64,000 bases of DNA from CAYNWT01 sp964450955 (GTDB lineage Bacteria > Planctomycetota > Planctomycetia > Planctomycetales > Planctomycetaceae), in assembly GCA_964450955.1 (NCBI GenBank), contig CAYVFI010000012.1, positions 1 to 64,000 of the forward strand, given 5' to 3'. Made by a program: the position numbers and the translations under genes. Below are positions 34,061 through 43,260 of this stretch, one piece after another; the stretch's first letter is position 1, and each line of letters starts with the position of its first letter. The notes under the pieces are model-generated. The model did not search any database, was not told the origin of the DNA, and saw only the letters and a list, made by a program, of their open reading frames with translations.

Positions 34061-37000
34061 ATGTTTTCACGTCCATCCAGCCGCCGTTCACGATCTCGCG
34101 CTCGATATGGAACCGCGGAAGCCCTGGAGACTCGAGCGCTGTTGGCTGGTGACCTGGCTGCGACTATCTCGCGGGGCGATCTGGTTCTGGAAGGCGACCG
34201 AGCCGCCAACAAGATTGAAGTGACGGTCGAAGATGGCGACGTGGTCGTGCGTGGTTTGGATGGGACCACAATCAACGGTCAACCCGACTTCGTTGCGTTT
34301 GCTGGTTCGACTGAGATCCCGGACGATTTGGTTCTCCGCACGGGTGAAGGTTCGGACGAGATTGTCATCGGTGGTGGGCTGACTATTGGCGACAGGATCG
34401 AAGCGAACCTCGGCGCAGGTGCCAATGCGATATCGATTCTGGACGTGACAGCGCGGGATGTATCCATCCGCGCGGCTGGGGCGAATGAGGTTTTGCTTCA
34501 GGACGGTGCGGACATCAGCAACGATGTGGTCATTCGATTCTCCGGCAACGGAGCGGACACAATTGTTGTTGACGGTGCATCAATTGGCGACGACCTCTCC
34601 ATCCGTGCCGGTCACGGCCACAATAGTATCTACGTTGATGGCGTCTCAGTGGGCGACGATGTCGGGGTCGCTGGTGGGCGTGATCGTGACGACCTGACGA
34701 TTCGGGATTCCGACCTGAACGACGACCTGTCGGTCAAAACTCGCAGTGGCGATGACTTTGTTCAACTAACTACTGCCGACATTGCGGACCGAACCGGTCT
34801 GTTGCTGGGACGCGGCGACGACAATGTCCAGGCAACGGAATCGACTTCCTTTGGTCGTGGCGTCCGCGCGGTTGGTAGTCTTGGTGGTGATACGCTTGAA
34901 TTTGATGATTCCACAGAAGGGCGACTCCGGTCGGCTCAGTTTGAAGGCACCACTGTGGATGCGGATGTTCTGGGCGAACGTCTGGATGGCACCGACGGGT
35001 TGAACACGCGTCGGGATGCTGTGGAAAATCGGTTGACTGAATTGGTTCAGGAAGGAACGCTGTCGCTAACAATTGACTCTGCCACATTCAGTGAAGGTGT
35101 TGGCGCGGCGGCAACGGGTACGATCACGACGGACGCGGTTCTGGTCAGAGATTTGGAAGTGACGCTGGCTGTCGATGACGAAACTGAAGTTAGTGTTCCG
35201 GCAACGGTTACCATTCTGGCTGGAGAGACATCAGCAACCTTTGCTGTGACGGCCGTAGACGATTCCGAGGTCGACGAGACGCAGACAGCCACGATTACCG
35301 TCAGTGCGAGTCGTTTTGTGGGCGACAGCGTCGACGTCACGATTGAAGACGACGACATGTTGTCGTTGGAGATTGATGAAACGTCGGTCAGCGAAGCGGG
35401 CGATCCATTGACTGCCACGTTAACCAGATCCAGCAGTACGACGGACGACCTGGTTGTGACGTTGTCCAGCGATGACTCAACAGAGTTATCCGTGCCGGAA
35501 ACGGTGACGATTGAGGCGGGTGAGAGTTCGGTAACGTTCCTTGTCACTCCGGTGAATGACGATGAAGCTGATGGCAACCAAAGCACGGTAATCACGGCAA
35601 CCGAAAGCGGTCATACGTCGGCATCTGTTGACATTTCTGTCACCGACGACGACTTCCTGACGCTGACGATCGATGTGACGGAATTTTCTGAAGGTGCCGG
35701 CGACATGGCGGCGACCGGAACCATCGAACGGGCAAACGGTTCGACGGAAGACCTGGTTGTGACACTGACAAGCAGCGACGAGTCGGCAGTGACCGTCCCG
35801 GCAACTGTGACGATTCCGGCTGGTTCGGCGTCGGTGACGTTTGATCTGAGCGCGGTAGATGACCTGGTGGATAACGACACCGATCAGGTCGCGACGATTA
35901 CAGCCTCAGCGGATGGCCAGCTGGATTCTGCAGTCGATGTGACGGTGACCGACGACGATATTCTTGATCTCGCGATTAGCAGCACGGAATTCTTTGAAGG
36001 CACAACGGAAACGATCACGGCCACTGTGACTCGCGGTGGCGACACAACTGAAGATTTAATCGTGCAGATCGCAAGCAGCAATGCGAACGCGCTGGCGGTT
36101 CCTGAAGCAGTTACCATTCCGGCTGGAAGTACGGAGCTGACATTCGAATTAAGCACGATGGACGACAATGTGCCAGGTGCTGATCAGATTGCAACGATCA
36201 CCGCCAGCCAAACTGGTTTCGTGACGGCGTCGGTTGATGTGACGGTTAATGATGACGAGATTATTACTGTTTCGATTTTGAGCGGCGTGACGGAGATTTC
36301 TGAATCGGATGGGCTGGCGGCTGCGGAGGGCCGGGTTCGTCGAGAAAGTGCCACTGACGAGCCGTTGGTGGTGACGCTGACCAACAGCGACCCAAGCGAA
36401 ATCAGCATTCCACAGACGGTTACGATTCCGGCCGGCAGCGTACGTGTGTTCTTTGATATCGATGCTGTCGATGACTCGCTGAACGATGGCCTGCAGACCG
36501 TAACCATTCAGGCTGCTGCTCCGAACCACACGGGCAGCTCGACTACGCTTGATGTGGCCGACGACACTGGTCTGACCATCGAATTTCCTGGCGGAACGAA
36601 CTCGGCAGGCGAAGAGTTCGGTGTTGAGGCACTCATTGGCACCGTGACACGCGAGGGCGATGTCACCGAAGAGATTGTCGTGACTCTGGTCAGTAGCGAC
36701 ACCACAGAACTTACGGTACCAGATTCGATTACGATTCTGGCCGGTTCGGATTCGGCGTCGTTTGCGGTCACGACAATTGATGACACGGATGTGGATTTGA
36801 CGCAGGTCGTTGAGATTACTGCATCTGCGGCAGATTTTGATGACGCCACGATCGACGTCGAGGTTCTGGACGACGATGCAGCCATCACGGCGACTGCCGC
36901 GGATTCAGAGATTTCTGAAGCAGAAGTCACGACCACGATTACGCTGATGAGGAACTCTGACCCGACCGATGAGCTTGTCGTTGATGTTGCCACATCGATT

Positions 37001-38548
37001 GCCGAACTAACTGGTGTTCCTGCAACCGTAACATTCGCGGCCGGCGAAGATACTGCAACCTTTGACGTAACGACGATTGACGACAGTACGGTTCAGGGTG
37101 ACCGAGATATCGACATTACGGTATCAGCACCTTTGCACCAGGATGGTGTTGCGACGATCACGATCATCGACGACGAAGCCCAGCTGACGTTGACGCTGGC
37201 CGATGCTCTTGTTGCTGAAGGTTTCGGTTTAGCCGGCACCAGCGGGACCGTGAGACGCAATACTCCAACAGACGAAGACCTGGTTGTCAGTCTGGCCAGC
37301 AGCAATCAGGGCGAGATCGGTGTTCCGGCTTCGGTGACGATTCCGGCCGGCCAGGAGGAAGTCACCTTTGACATTGACGTTTTGGATGACGATGCCGCCG
37401 ACGGTCTTCAGGTCGTCGTGATAACAGCGACGGCTCCCGCGCATGCGGAGGATACGGGGCAGATTGAGGTCAATGATGATGAAGTAAACACGATCCGCAT
37501 TCAGGAATCTGACCGTTCAATCGATTCCGGATCCTTTCAGCTTACCAGGGACGAGGACTTTCTTATCGAAGGCCTGACGGCTCCGAACGCGGTTGTCATG
37601 ATTGACACGGATGGAGACGATGTGTTCGACGATGACATGATCACGGCCGATGCGGCGGGCGCGTTTACCTATACCGCGGCACTTGATCCGGGTGGGGATA
37701 ACGTTGTCAACTTCAGCACCACCAACGAAGACAATGTCGAATCGACCGAAGAGCTGTCTATTCATCGAGCTGTGGGAACCGTGGTCCGGTTTAGCTCGAA
37801 CGTTGGCTTCTATGATGTTGAACTGCTTGATGACGTGGCTCCGATCACAGTCGCGAACTTCCTTGGGTATCAGGATCGGTTTGTTGATTCAGTCATCCAT
37901 CGGGCTCCAGCTAACTTTGTGATTCAGGGCGGTGGTTTTACTGTCGACGACGGTGGCAGTATTCAGTCAGTGAACACGGATCCTCCGATCCAGAATGAGT
38001 TCAACCCGGCCAACTCGAACATCCGCGGCACGCTGTCCATGGCATTGTTGGGCGGCCAGCCAAACAGTGGAACCAGTGGCTGGTTTGTTAACACCGTTGA
38101 TAACTCGTTCCTGGACGGTGCTCAGCACACAGTGTTTGGTCGGGTTATTGCCGATGGTTTAGAGGTTGTTGACGCCATCCAGGCTTTGGACATCTTTAAC
38201 CTGACCTCGTTGCCCGGTGGTGGGGCGTTCGCGGAGACGCCGCTGTTGGAGCCGTTTAATGAGTTCGTCGATGCGGACGGGACTGTTTCCGGCAATCAGG
38301 GAGAGGCTGTTTTGACCGGCACCGGCACCAGCTTTACGACCGACCTGCAAGTGGGCGATCTGGTCCGCCTGAACGGCACGGTAATTGGTGTTGTTGGAAG
38401 TATTATCAGCGATACCGAACTCACGCTGACCAGCACGCTTGGCGGTTCACTGACAGATGTTGGCCTTGAGATCCAGGATACCACGCCGCCGGTGACTGCC
38501 GATTATGTGATCTTCAGCAGTATTGCGGAGATATTGGACAACATCTAA
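34061..38548 (+). CDS. Giant Calx-beta repeat protein with cyclophilin domain
   Basis: A 1,495-residue surface protein. The N-terminus carries an Arg/Ser-rich stretch and LETRALLAGD (about 23-32), a variant of the planctomycete LEPR-XLL secretion signal. A beta-helix-like region (35-310) has repeats of DGADISND and GDDLSIRAG type. Eight Calx-beta domains of about 100 residues follow (about 333-1145), each with a SEG-type start and an acidic D-D-D end. Next is a Big-like domain (about 1150-1240), then a cyclophilin-type peptidyl-prolyl isomerase domain (about 1240-1390: VRFSSNVGFYDVELLD, VIHRAPANFVIQGGG, GTSGWFVN, HTVFGRVI), and a short beta tail. It is probably exported and calcium binding; the fused isomerase could fold or remodel the repeats. 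Confidence 0.9.
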   Translation: MFSRPSSRRSRSRARYGTAEALETRALLAGDLAATISRGDLVLEGDRAANKIEVTVEDGDVVVRGLDGTTINGQPDFVAFAGSTEIPDDLVLRTGEGSDEIVIGGGLTIGDRIEANLGAGANAISILDVTARDVSIRAAGANEVLLQDGADISNDVVIRFSGNGADTIVVDGASIGDDLSIRAGHGHNSIYVDGVSVGDDVGVAGGRDRDDLTIRDSDLNDDLSVKTRSGDDFVQLTTADIADRTGLLLGRGDDNVQATESTSFGRGVRAVGSLGGDTLEFDDSTEGRLRSAQFEGTTVDADVLGERLDGTDGLNTRRDAVENRLTELVQEGTLSLTIDSATFSEGVGAAATGTITTDAVLVRDLEVTLAVDDETEVSVPATVTILAGETSATFAVTAVDDSEVDETQTATITVSASRFVGDSVDVTIEDDDMLSLEIDETSVSEAGDPLTATLTRSSSTTDDLVVTLSSDDSTELSVPETVTIEAGESSVTFLVTPVNDDEADGNQSTVITATESGHTSASVDISVTDDDFLTLTIDVTEFSEGAGDMAATGTIERANGSTEDLVVTLTSSDESAVTVPATVTIPAGSASVTFDLSAVDDLVDNDTDQVATITASADGQLDSAVDVTVTDDDILDLAISSTEFFEGTTETITATVTRGGDTTEDLIVQIASSNANALAVPEAVTIPAGSTELTFELSTMDDNVPGADQIATITASQTGFVTASVDVTVNDDEIITVSILSGVTEISESDGLAAAEGRVRRESATDEPLVVTLTNSDPSEISIPQTVTIPAGSVRVFFDIDAVDDSLNDGLQTVTIQAAAPNHTGSSTTLDVADDTGLTIEFPGGTNSAGEEFGVEALIGTVTREGDVTEEIVVTLVSSDTTELTVPDSITILAGSDSASFAVTTIDDTDVDLTQVVEITASAADFDDATIDVEVLDDDAAITATAADSEISEAEVTTTITLMRNSDPTDELVVDVATSIAELTGVPATVTFAAGEDTATFDVTTIDDSTVQGDRDIDITVSAPLHQDGVATITIIDDEAQLTLTLADALVAEGFGLAGTSGTVRRNTPTDEDLVVSLASSNQGEIGVPASVTIPAGQEEVTFDIDVLDDDAADGLQVVVITATAPAHAEDTGQIEVNDDEVNTIRIQESDRSIDSGSFQLTRDEDFLIEGLTAPNAVVMIDTDGDDVFDDDMITADAAGAFTYTAALDPGGDNVVNFSTTNEDNVESTEELSIHRAVGTVVRFSSNVGFYDVELLDDVAPITVANFLGYQDRFVDSVIHRAPANFVIQGGGFTVDDGGSIQSVNTDPPIQNEFNPANSNIRGTLSMALLGGQPNSGTSGWFVNTVDNSFLDGAQHTVFGRVIADGLEVVDAIQALDIFNLTSLPGGGAFAETPLLEPFNEFVDADGTVSGNQGEAVLTGTGTSFTTDLQVGDLVRLNGTVIGVVGSIISDTELTLTSTLGGSLTDVGLEIQDTTPPVTADYVIFSSIAEILDNI

Positions 38549-38651
38549 ATCCGAACACTGGTGGCTGTTTCATACGGTTGCCGCTGGAATGTCCAATCAC
38601 TAAAAGAGCAGTTCAGACAACACGGCTCTTTTTGAGTGAGAAGGTAATTTC

Positions 38652-39638
38652 ATGGCTGCTCCGATTCACGTTGCTGTCACAGGTGCTGCCGGCCAGATTG
38701 GCTATGCATTGGTGTTCCGCATTGCTTCTGGTCAGGTTTTCGGGCCCGACCAGCCCGTCGTCTTGCACTTTGTCGAAATCCCACCAGCAATGAGCGCGCT
38801 TGATGGCGTTCATATGGAACTCGATGACTGCGCGTTCCCGACGCTGGCTGGAGTCGTGAAGGCTGATACTGACCACATGGAAGATGGGTTCCGCGACTGC
38901 AACTTCATTCTGTGCGTTGGCAGTATTCCACGCGGGAAGGGAATGTTGCGTGGCGACCTGATTCGTAAGAACGGCCCGATTTTCACCGGAACCGGAAAAG
39001 CCATTCAGGCTGCCGCAGCACCGGACGTTCGGGTTCTGGTTGTTGGCAACCCGTGCAACACGAACTGCCTGATCGCAATGAACAGCGCGAAGGATATTCC
39101 GAAGGATCGCTGGTACGCGATGACGATGCTGGATCAAAACCGAGCCAAGTCACAGCTAGCGTCGAAGTCAGGTTCGGCCGTGGCTGATGTTCAAAATATG
39201 ACCATCTGGGGCAACCACTCAGCAACGCAGTATCCGGACTTCTACAACGCTACAATTGGCGGGAAGCCGGCTACGGACGTTATTACCGATGGCAACTGGT
39301 TGCAAAACGACTTTATCACAACCGTGCAAAAACGTGGTGCCGCAATCATCGAAGCGCGTGGTTCGTCCAGTGCTGCGTCGGCAGCGAACGCGATTATCGA
39401 CAACATGAAAGCCATCGTGACCCCAACCGCCGACGGTCAGACTTTCAGCGCTGCGGTTTGCAGCGATGGTAGCTACGGCGTCGACGAAGGCCTGATCAGT
39501 AGTTTCCCACTGACCAGCGATGGTTCGACATGGAGCATCGTCCAGGGCCGCGAACACAATGAGTTCGCGCAGGAGAAAATTCAGGCAACGATTGCTGAAC
39601 TTCGTGAAGAACGCGAAACCGTCGCCGACCTGCTGTAA
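38652..39638 (+). CDS. mdh: Malate dehydrogenase
   Basis: A 328-residue NAD-dependent malate dehydrogenase of the MDH group resembling cytosolic forms. The Rossmann motif TGAAGQIGYALVFRIASG is at about 11-28, substrate arginines in VGSIPRGKGMLRGDL near 90-104, NPCNTN near 131, and catalytic His in IWGNHSATQYPDF near 183. It oxidises malate to oxaloacetate in the TCA cycle, alongside sucCD nearby. A strong terminator follows. Confidence 0.97.
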   Translation: MAAPIHVAVTGAAGQIGYALVFRIASGQVFGPDQPVVLHFVEIPPAMSALDGVHMELDDCAFPTLAGVVKADTDHMEDGFRDCNFILCVGSIPRGKGMLRGDLIRKNGPIFTGTGKAIQAAAAPDVRVLVVGNPCNTNCLIAMNSAKDIPKDRWYAMTMLDQNRAKSQLASKSGSAVADVQNMTIWGNHSATQYPDFYNATIGGKPATDVITDGNWLQNDFITTVQKRGAAIIEARGSSSAASAANAIIDNMKAIVTPTADGQTFSAAVCSDGSYGVDEGLISSFPLTSDGSTWSIVQGREHNEFAQEKIQATIAELREERETVADLL

Positions 39639-39668
39639 GCGGTTCGACCGACATTCGCAAGCAAAAAC

Positions 39669-39701
39669 AAAGAGCCCGACACAAACCGTGTCGGGCTCTT
39701 T
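39669..39701 (+). terminator. Intrinsic terminator after mdh
   Basis: AAAGAGCCCGACAC and GTGTCGGGCTCTTT form a 14-bp stem with an AAACC loop, followed by TTTATTT. The stem starts 30 bp after the mdh stop; the inverted repeat may also serve the convergent sodN transcript in part. Confidence 0.92.
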
Positions 39702-39788
39702 TTATTTCACTCGCAAATTCACAACCGGCCCAACGGGTAGCAACCTGGTTACCCAACCCACCGGATACCGATGCAACACAGCGTTGCC

Positions 39789-40292
39789 CTATTTGCCGTC
39801 GTGGGTGTGCGGCTTGTGTTCTTCGCCTGTGTAGGCTTTGTGCAACTTCAGGATCGCGGCCTTCAGAGCCGGGCCGGCTTCCGGATTTGTGCCTTGCTTG
39901 GATTTCATGGCAGCCACCATCACACCGTGGGCGGCAGCCAATTGGTCTGCGTAACGAGGCTTGTCTGCCTTGATTCGCTGTGTCAGAAAATATTGAGCGA
40001 CAATGTGTTGTGTGTTTGTCGCGTGTGATTCCTTGGTGGTGACCCAGCGGACAGTCTGATTGACCGACTGACCGTCATTCTTGCCAGCCATCGCGTTGAT
40101 TTGATCAATGGCTTTAGTAATCGTCGCTGTGTCTTCCAGCATTTCTTCAAACCGGCGCTGATCTGCATAGATTCCGCATGGAACTTCACAGTGAGCGATA
40201 AGGGCCACGGAGTTCCCTGCAGGAGCCGTTCCGGGGTTCATTGAGACACACGCCAGTGCGACGCCGGCGATTACGAGCGAAAGCTTGTTCAT
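39789..40292 (-). CDS. sodN: Nickel superoxide dismutase with an export-like leader
   Basis: A 167-residue NiSOD. The nickel hook is HCEVPCGIY (His34, Cys35, Cys39), corresponding to the canonical HCxxPCGxY. The mature four-helix part has DQRRFEEML and a C-terminal region with AHGVMVAAMKSKQG. Upstream of His34 lies a hydrophobic leader (LSLVIAGVALACV) typical of Sec signals, with possible cleavage points at APA near 25 or directly before His34 (SVALIA). NiSOD requires a free N-terminal His; usually a SodX protease generates it. I see no sodX here. It dismutates superoxide. Confidence 0.9.
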   Translation of the reverse strand: MNKLSLVIAGVALACVSMNPGTAPAGNSVALIAHCEVPCGIYADQRRFEEMLEDTATITKAIDQINAMAGKNDGQSVNQTVRWVTTKESHATNTQHIVAQYFLTQRIKADKPRYADQLAAAHGVMVAAMKSKQGTNPEAGPALKAAILKLHKAYTGEEHKPHTHDGK

Positions 40293-40577
40293 ATTGAAGT
40301 CCTGTCTTGAGAGGTCATGTTGAGCAAATTCGGAACCTGGTATTGTGGGTTTCTACCGCTGCGCAGGCAAGCCGGAGCGGGTTTGGGTCGGCCTGGACTG
40401 GTTAAGGCTCGGTTCAAAGTGGCTTCCCATTTGAATGGACGTGGAAGAAACGCGGCAGCACGACTCCTTTCCAGGCGATGAAACCAATCGTTAGGCTCTT
40501 CAAGACTGTTCAGGGCCTGCGTAGAATTCCGGTTGGAGATCTACCGCCCCACGTGCGGTTTGTATGACAGGAAACAG

Positions 40578-41519
40578 ATGGCAGCCGGCGACTACTACGC
40601 GACACTCGGGGTAACCAAGAGTGCTTCACAGGACGAAATACGCAAAGCCTACAAGAAACTCGCGCGCGAGTATCACCCGGACGTGAAGCCGGACGACAAG
40701 GCCGCTGAGAAGAAGTTTAAAGAGATTCAGGAAGCGTACGCGGTTCTGGGCGACGAAAAGAAACGCCAGCAATACAACCAGTACGGCCGTGCATTCGGTT
40801 CTGGCGGCGGCCCCGGTGGATTCCCCGGCGGTGGGAACCCTTTTGGTGGCGGCGGAGCCAGTGGCGCGTTCGACCTGGAAGATCTGTTTGGCGGCTTGTT
40901 CGGCGGCGGGGGCGGAGGAGCGAGCCCCTTTGGTGGAGGCGGCGGTCGGCAACGGCGCCCGCAGGTTCAAAACGGACAGGACATCCGCGCTGAGATTACG
41001 GTTCCGTTTCATGTTGCCGTCAAAGGCGGTGAACACGAAATTACGGTGACGCGCGGAAACAGTCGTGAACGACTAAGCGTGAAGGTTCCTCCCGGGGTGA
41101 ACGACGGTCAGTCTGTTCGGTTAACTGGTCAGGGGCATCCGGGGCAGCATGGGGGCAAGCCGGGCAACCTGATGGTTGCGATCAAAGTGGCCAGCCATCC
41201 CTGGTTCAAACGGGAAGGTAACAACCTTGTCGTCGAAGTGCCGATTAGCCCATCGGAAGCGGCGTTGGGGGCGAAGGTTGAGGTCCCGACGCTGGATGAA
41301 GGAACATTGGTCATGACCATTCCACCTGGAACCTCAAGTGGCGCTCGGCTGCGGTTGAGAGGGAAGGGAATCGTCGATGCAAAAACGAAAAAGCAAGGTG
41401 ACGAACTTGTTGTCGTGAAGATTGTCCTTCCCGCTGAGGTCTCCGAAGAACAACAAGCACTGTATCAGCAGCTCGCAAAGATCGACTCGCAATCGCCAAG
41501 AGACGGACTGTGGAACTAA
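40578..41519 (+). CDS. DnaJ/CbpA-type co-chaperone
   Basis: A 313-residue J-domain protein. The J domain spans residues 1-70 with HPD in REYHPDVKPDD, followed by a Gly/Phe-rich region (about 78-140) and a C-terminal substrate-binding domain (145-300) without a zinc finger, so it is closer to CbpA than to DnaJ. The ATG at 40578 follows AGGAAACAG. Its stop overlaps the GTG start of rnpA by 10 bp, which begins a tight cluster with msrA, maf and dus. Confidence 0.92.
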   Translation: MAAGDYYATLGVTKSASQDEIRKAYKKLAREYHPDVKPDDKAAEKKFKEIQEAYAVLGDEKKRQQYNQYGRAFGSGGGPGGFPGGGNPFGGGGASGAFDLEDLFGGLFGGGGGGASPFGGGGGRQRRPQVQNGQDIRAEITVPFHVAVKGGEHEITVTRGNSRERLSVKVPPGVNDGQSVRLTGQGHPGQHGGKPGNLMVAIKVASHPWFKREGNNLVVEVPISPSEAALGAKVEVPTLDEGTLVMTIPPGTSSGARLRLRGKGIVDAKTKKQGDELVVVKIVLPAEVSEEQQALYQQLAKIDSQSPRDGLWN

Positions 41520-41896
41520 CTGACTTCAGGTTTCGTAAGCAACAGCACATTCGTTCGGGCGAAGACTTCGACCGTGCGTATGGTTACAAACAGCGGGTCG
41601 GCGATCAGTACCTGTTAATCTTTGGTGTTCCCAACGACTTGGGGTATGCTCGAATTGGACTCAGCGTGTCAAAGAAACATGGAAACGCTGTGAAGCGTTC
41701 TCGAATCAAGCGACACCTGCGAGAAGCATTCCGACTTAGTCAGCACGAGTTACCAGAAGGTCTCGACCTGGTACTGATCCCGCGTCAGAATTCAGGCGCT
41801 ACTTTGGTTGACTATCAGAAATCATTGAAACACTTAAGTCGAAAGCTTGCCCGACGAATTCAGGCAAAACAAAACGACAAACAAAAGGCCCGCTGA
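41510..41896 (+). CDS. rnpA: Ribonuclease P protein component
   Basis: A 128-residue RnpA. The family signature GLSVSKKHGNAVKRSRIKRHLREAFR lies near residues 50-75 in modified form, and the protein is highly basic. It starts with GTG at 41510, inside the end of the dnaJ-like gene. It binds the RNA subunit and helps process the 5' ends of tRNAs. In most bacteria it sits next to rpmH and the origin; here it is in a different cluster, and its stop overlaps the ATG of msrA by one base. Confidence 0.93.
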   Translation: MELTDFRFRKQQHIRSGEDFDRAYGYKQRVGDQYLLIFGVPNDLGYARIGLSVSKKHGNAVKRSRIKRHLREAFRLSQHELPEGLDLVLIPRQNSGATLVDYQKSLKHLSRKLARRIQAKQNDKQKAR

Positions 41897-42612
41897 TGAA
41901 GACCACATTTACTCTCATGTTTGCAGTCAGTGCGATGGTTCTGGCAGCCGTCGGTTGCGGTGGCAGCGCAGATTCGATTCCGAACCAAAAAGCAATCGAC
42001 GCACTGTCTAATCTTGATTCGACGACGACTGCGTCAGGTGACAGTGACACCGAGACTGGTGAGAACGAAGCGCCTGCGGCTCAGGAGGTCGCAACTTTCG
42101 GTAACGGCTGCTACTGGTGCACTGAAGCAGTATTTCAGGAACTTGCGGGCGTGCATGAAGTGGTTTCCGGGTTCTCCGGTGGCGAACGCGAAGACGTGAC
42201 CTACCGCGAGGTCTGCGATGGCGACACGGGCCACGCCGAAGTAGTTAAGATTACGTTCGATCCGTCTGTTATCTCATTCGGAGAACTCCTCGAAGCGTTC
42301 TTCCTCACGCACGACCCAACGACACTCAACAAGCAGGGTGTGGATGAGGGTCCCCAGTATCGTTCTGCGATTTTCTATCACAGCCAGAAGCAGAAAGAGC
42401 TCGCCGAAAAAGCAATCGACGAGCTTACAAAAGCGGGCGCTTTTGCAGACCCCATCGTGACAGAAGTTACCGCATGGAAAAACTTTGTTGTTGCTCCCAA
42501 GCACCAGGATTACTTCGACAAGAACCCAAACGACAGATACTGCCTTCGCAATATCCCCGATAAAATCGCCAAGATTCGCAAAGTGTTCAAAGACAAACTG
42601 AAGTCTCACTGA
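41896..42612 (+). CDS. msrA: Lipoprotein peptide-methionine (S)-S-oxide reductase
   Basis: A 238-residue MsrA with an added lipoprotein leader: MVLAAVGCGG with lipobox cysteine at 21, followed by an acidic/Thr-rich linker (to about 62). The catalytic domain begins ATFGNGCYWCTEAVF with the reactive Cys72, GGEREDVTYREVCDGDTGHAEVV near 96-118 and EGPQYRSAIFYHS near 152. It repairs oxidised methionine in exported proteins. It starts at the last base of the rnpA stop codon. maf follows by 18 bp. Confidence 0.93.
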   Translation: MKTTFTLMFAVSAMVLAAVGCGGSADSIPNQKAIDALSNLDSTTTASGDSDTETGENEAPAAQEVATFGNGCYWCTEAVFQELAGVHEVVSGFSGGEREDVTYREVCDGDTGHAEVVKITFDPSVISFGELLEAFFLTHDPTTLNKQGVDEGPQYRSAIFYHSQKQKELAEKAIDELTKAGAFADPIVTEVTAWKNFVVAPKHQDYFDKNPNDRYCLRNIPDKIAKIRKVFKDKLKSH

Positions 42613-42630
42613 GCTCGATAGAAACGCCTG

Positions 42631-43260
42631 ATGACCGAACAGCAATGTCTGATTCTTGGGTCTGGTTCGCCGCGCCGACTGGACTTGTTGGGACATCTCA
42701 TCGACAAGTCGCGCATCGAAGTCATCGTCCCTGACTGCGATGAGCTTTCACTCAACGGTCTCCATAGTTCGCAGGAGATCGACGAGATGCTTCAGGAAAA
42801 CGTCAGGCGAAAGCAAACTGCAATTGCACAGCGGATTGGTGCAGACACTGATCAAGTCGTCCTGTGTGCTGACACCGTGGTTGTTGTTGCGGAAGGGAAG
42901 TCGTTTCGTTGCCTTGGCAAGCCCCCGACAGAAAACTGGGAACCTGTTGTTGAACGGTGGTTTAACAACTACTACGCCCTGGGACCCCATTGGGTCCGCA
43001 CCGGGTTCTCCATGACCCGCGCTGTCGAAGGACCTGCGGAAATCGTACAGACAGAAGTGCGATTCCGAAGTGACGTCAATGCGTTGTTGCCGTGGTACCT
43101 CAGCACGGCTGAACCAATCGGCAAAGCTGGCGGCTACGCGATCCAGGGAGCCGGAAGTATTTTTGTCAAACAGATCGACGGCAGTATCTCAAACGTCATT
43201 GGGCTCCCGTTGGAACGAACACTGCATGCACTGACTACGACAGGATTTCTGCAAAGCTAA
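42631..43260 (+). CDS. maf: Maf-like nucleotide pyrophosphatase
   Basis: A 209-residue Maf-family protein: ILGSGSPRRLDLL at about 8-20, VVLCADTVVVV near 77 and GKAGGYAIQGAGSIFVKQIDGSISNVIGLPL near 165-195. These enzymes hydrolyse non-canonical nucleoside triphosphates to monophosphates. It is slightly divergent in the central region (NWEPVVERWFNNYY). Its stop codon overlaps the start of the dus gene by one base. Confidence 0.9.
   Translation: MTEQQCLILGSGSPRRLDLLGHLIDKSRIEVIVPDCDELSLNGLHSSQEIDEMLQENVRRKQTAIAQRIGADTDQVVLCADTVVVVAEGKSFRCLGKPPTENWEPVVERWFNNYYALGPHWVRTGFSMTRAVEGPAEIVQTEVRFRSDVNALLPWYLSTAEPIGKAGGYAIQGAGSIFVKQIDGSISNVIGLPLERTLHALTTTGFLQS

Noticed and set aside
35047..36993. Several long minus-strand frames rich in Ser/Val/Thr
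   Set aside because: They mirror the GAC/GTC-rich Calx-beta repeats on the plus strand and have no start signals.
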